NCBI GenBank assembly: GCA_947475415.1
Contig: CANJLH010000022.1
Span: 1-50,578 of the forward strand
Source: Caulobacteraceae bacterium
Lineage (GTDB): Bacteria > Pseudomonadota > Alphaproteobacteria > Caulobacterales > Caulobacteraceae
DNA: 50,578 nt
Reading direction: 5' to 3'
Part shown: piece after piece, positions 49,718 to 50,578 of the stretch
Layout of the letters: every line of letters begins with the position of its first letter
How positions within the stretch are numbered: position 1 is the stretch's first letter
Position numbers and translations under genes: made by a program
The notes under the pieces: model-generated
The model's database searches: none
Told to the model about the DNA's origin: nothing
What the model saw: only the letters and a program-made list of their open reading frames with translations

Positions 49718-50578
<861 letters not shown>

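Overview
The window is a dense, GC-rich (roughly 65-70 % by eye) stretch of an alphaproteobacterial chromosome. Caulobacterales, and within it something like Phenylobacterium or a close relative of Caulobacter, is the best guess. This rests on the style of S21, the plant/alphaproteobacterial-type glutamate-cysteine ligase, the many acyl-CoA enzymes and the very GC-skewed codon use. The genus is inferred from protein character only. About 57 protein genes, one tRNA and one gene remnant can be supported. There is no CRISPR array, insertion sequence or prophage.

Layout. 1-1000: the 5' part of ftsH and the S21 gene rpsU, both on the minus strand, with rpsU ending in a strong hairpin terminator. 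1149-5189: a plus-strand chain dapF, mtaB, pyridoxal kinase and a serine beta-lactamase-like hydrolase, each overlapping the next by a few bases. 5171-12804: a long minus-strand run that reads, in transcription order, 2,4-dienoyl-CoA-reductase-like SDR, enoyl-CoA hydratase, leuC, leuD, a small ABM-fold monooxygenase, leuB, an EVE-domain protein, asd and rarD. It joins leucine and lysine/threonine/methionine biosynthesis with beta-oxidation genes. 12899-20338: mixed metabolic genes (SDR, hydroxyisobutyrate-dehydrogenase-like, DUF2889, metallo-beta-lactamase fold, DUF3667), tRNA-Gly(CCC), and two thiolases around a cupin.

20500-31204: a small unlisted membrane protein, a TMEM175-type channel, a CsgG/SH3-like secreted protein, a plus-strand trio (SDR, double CaiB CoA-transferase-like protein, haloacetate-dehalogenase-like hydrolase), a SPOR-domain protein, two palindromic intergenic repeats, a PseH-like acetyltransferase, and a coupled lemA-TPM-TPM cluster. 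31206-37317: a minus-strand run from ubiA through an ETF-beta-lysine-methyltransferase-like enzyme, a trypsin-like protease, a YjbR protein, a membrane glycosyltransferase, a GtrB-like glycosyltransferase and a methyltransferase. The last three look like a lipid-linked sugar or cell-envelope module.

37404-50578: an ABC exporter, then a small accessory island (39217-40588), then YcaQ-like DNA glycosylase and PPK2, rsmE, gshA with a GFA-family neighbour, a peptide transporter, tldD, and the start of the cytochrome c oxidase operon (coxB, coxA).

The accessory island is the part least like the rest. It has visibly lower GC, the C-terminal remnant of an aminoglycoside-phosphotransferase-like kinase, and two overlapping unrecognised genes that have the layout of an orphan polymorphic-toxin tip with its immunity protein. 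Other points worth a second look are the double CaiB protein that seems to lack the catalytic aspartate in both halves, the dehalogenase-like hydrolase with a changed halide pocket, and the apparent CTG start of rpsU.
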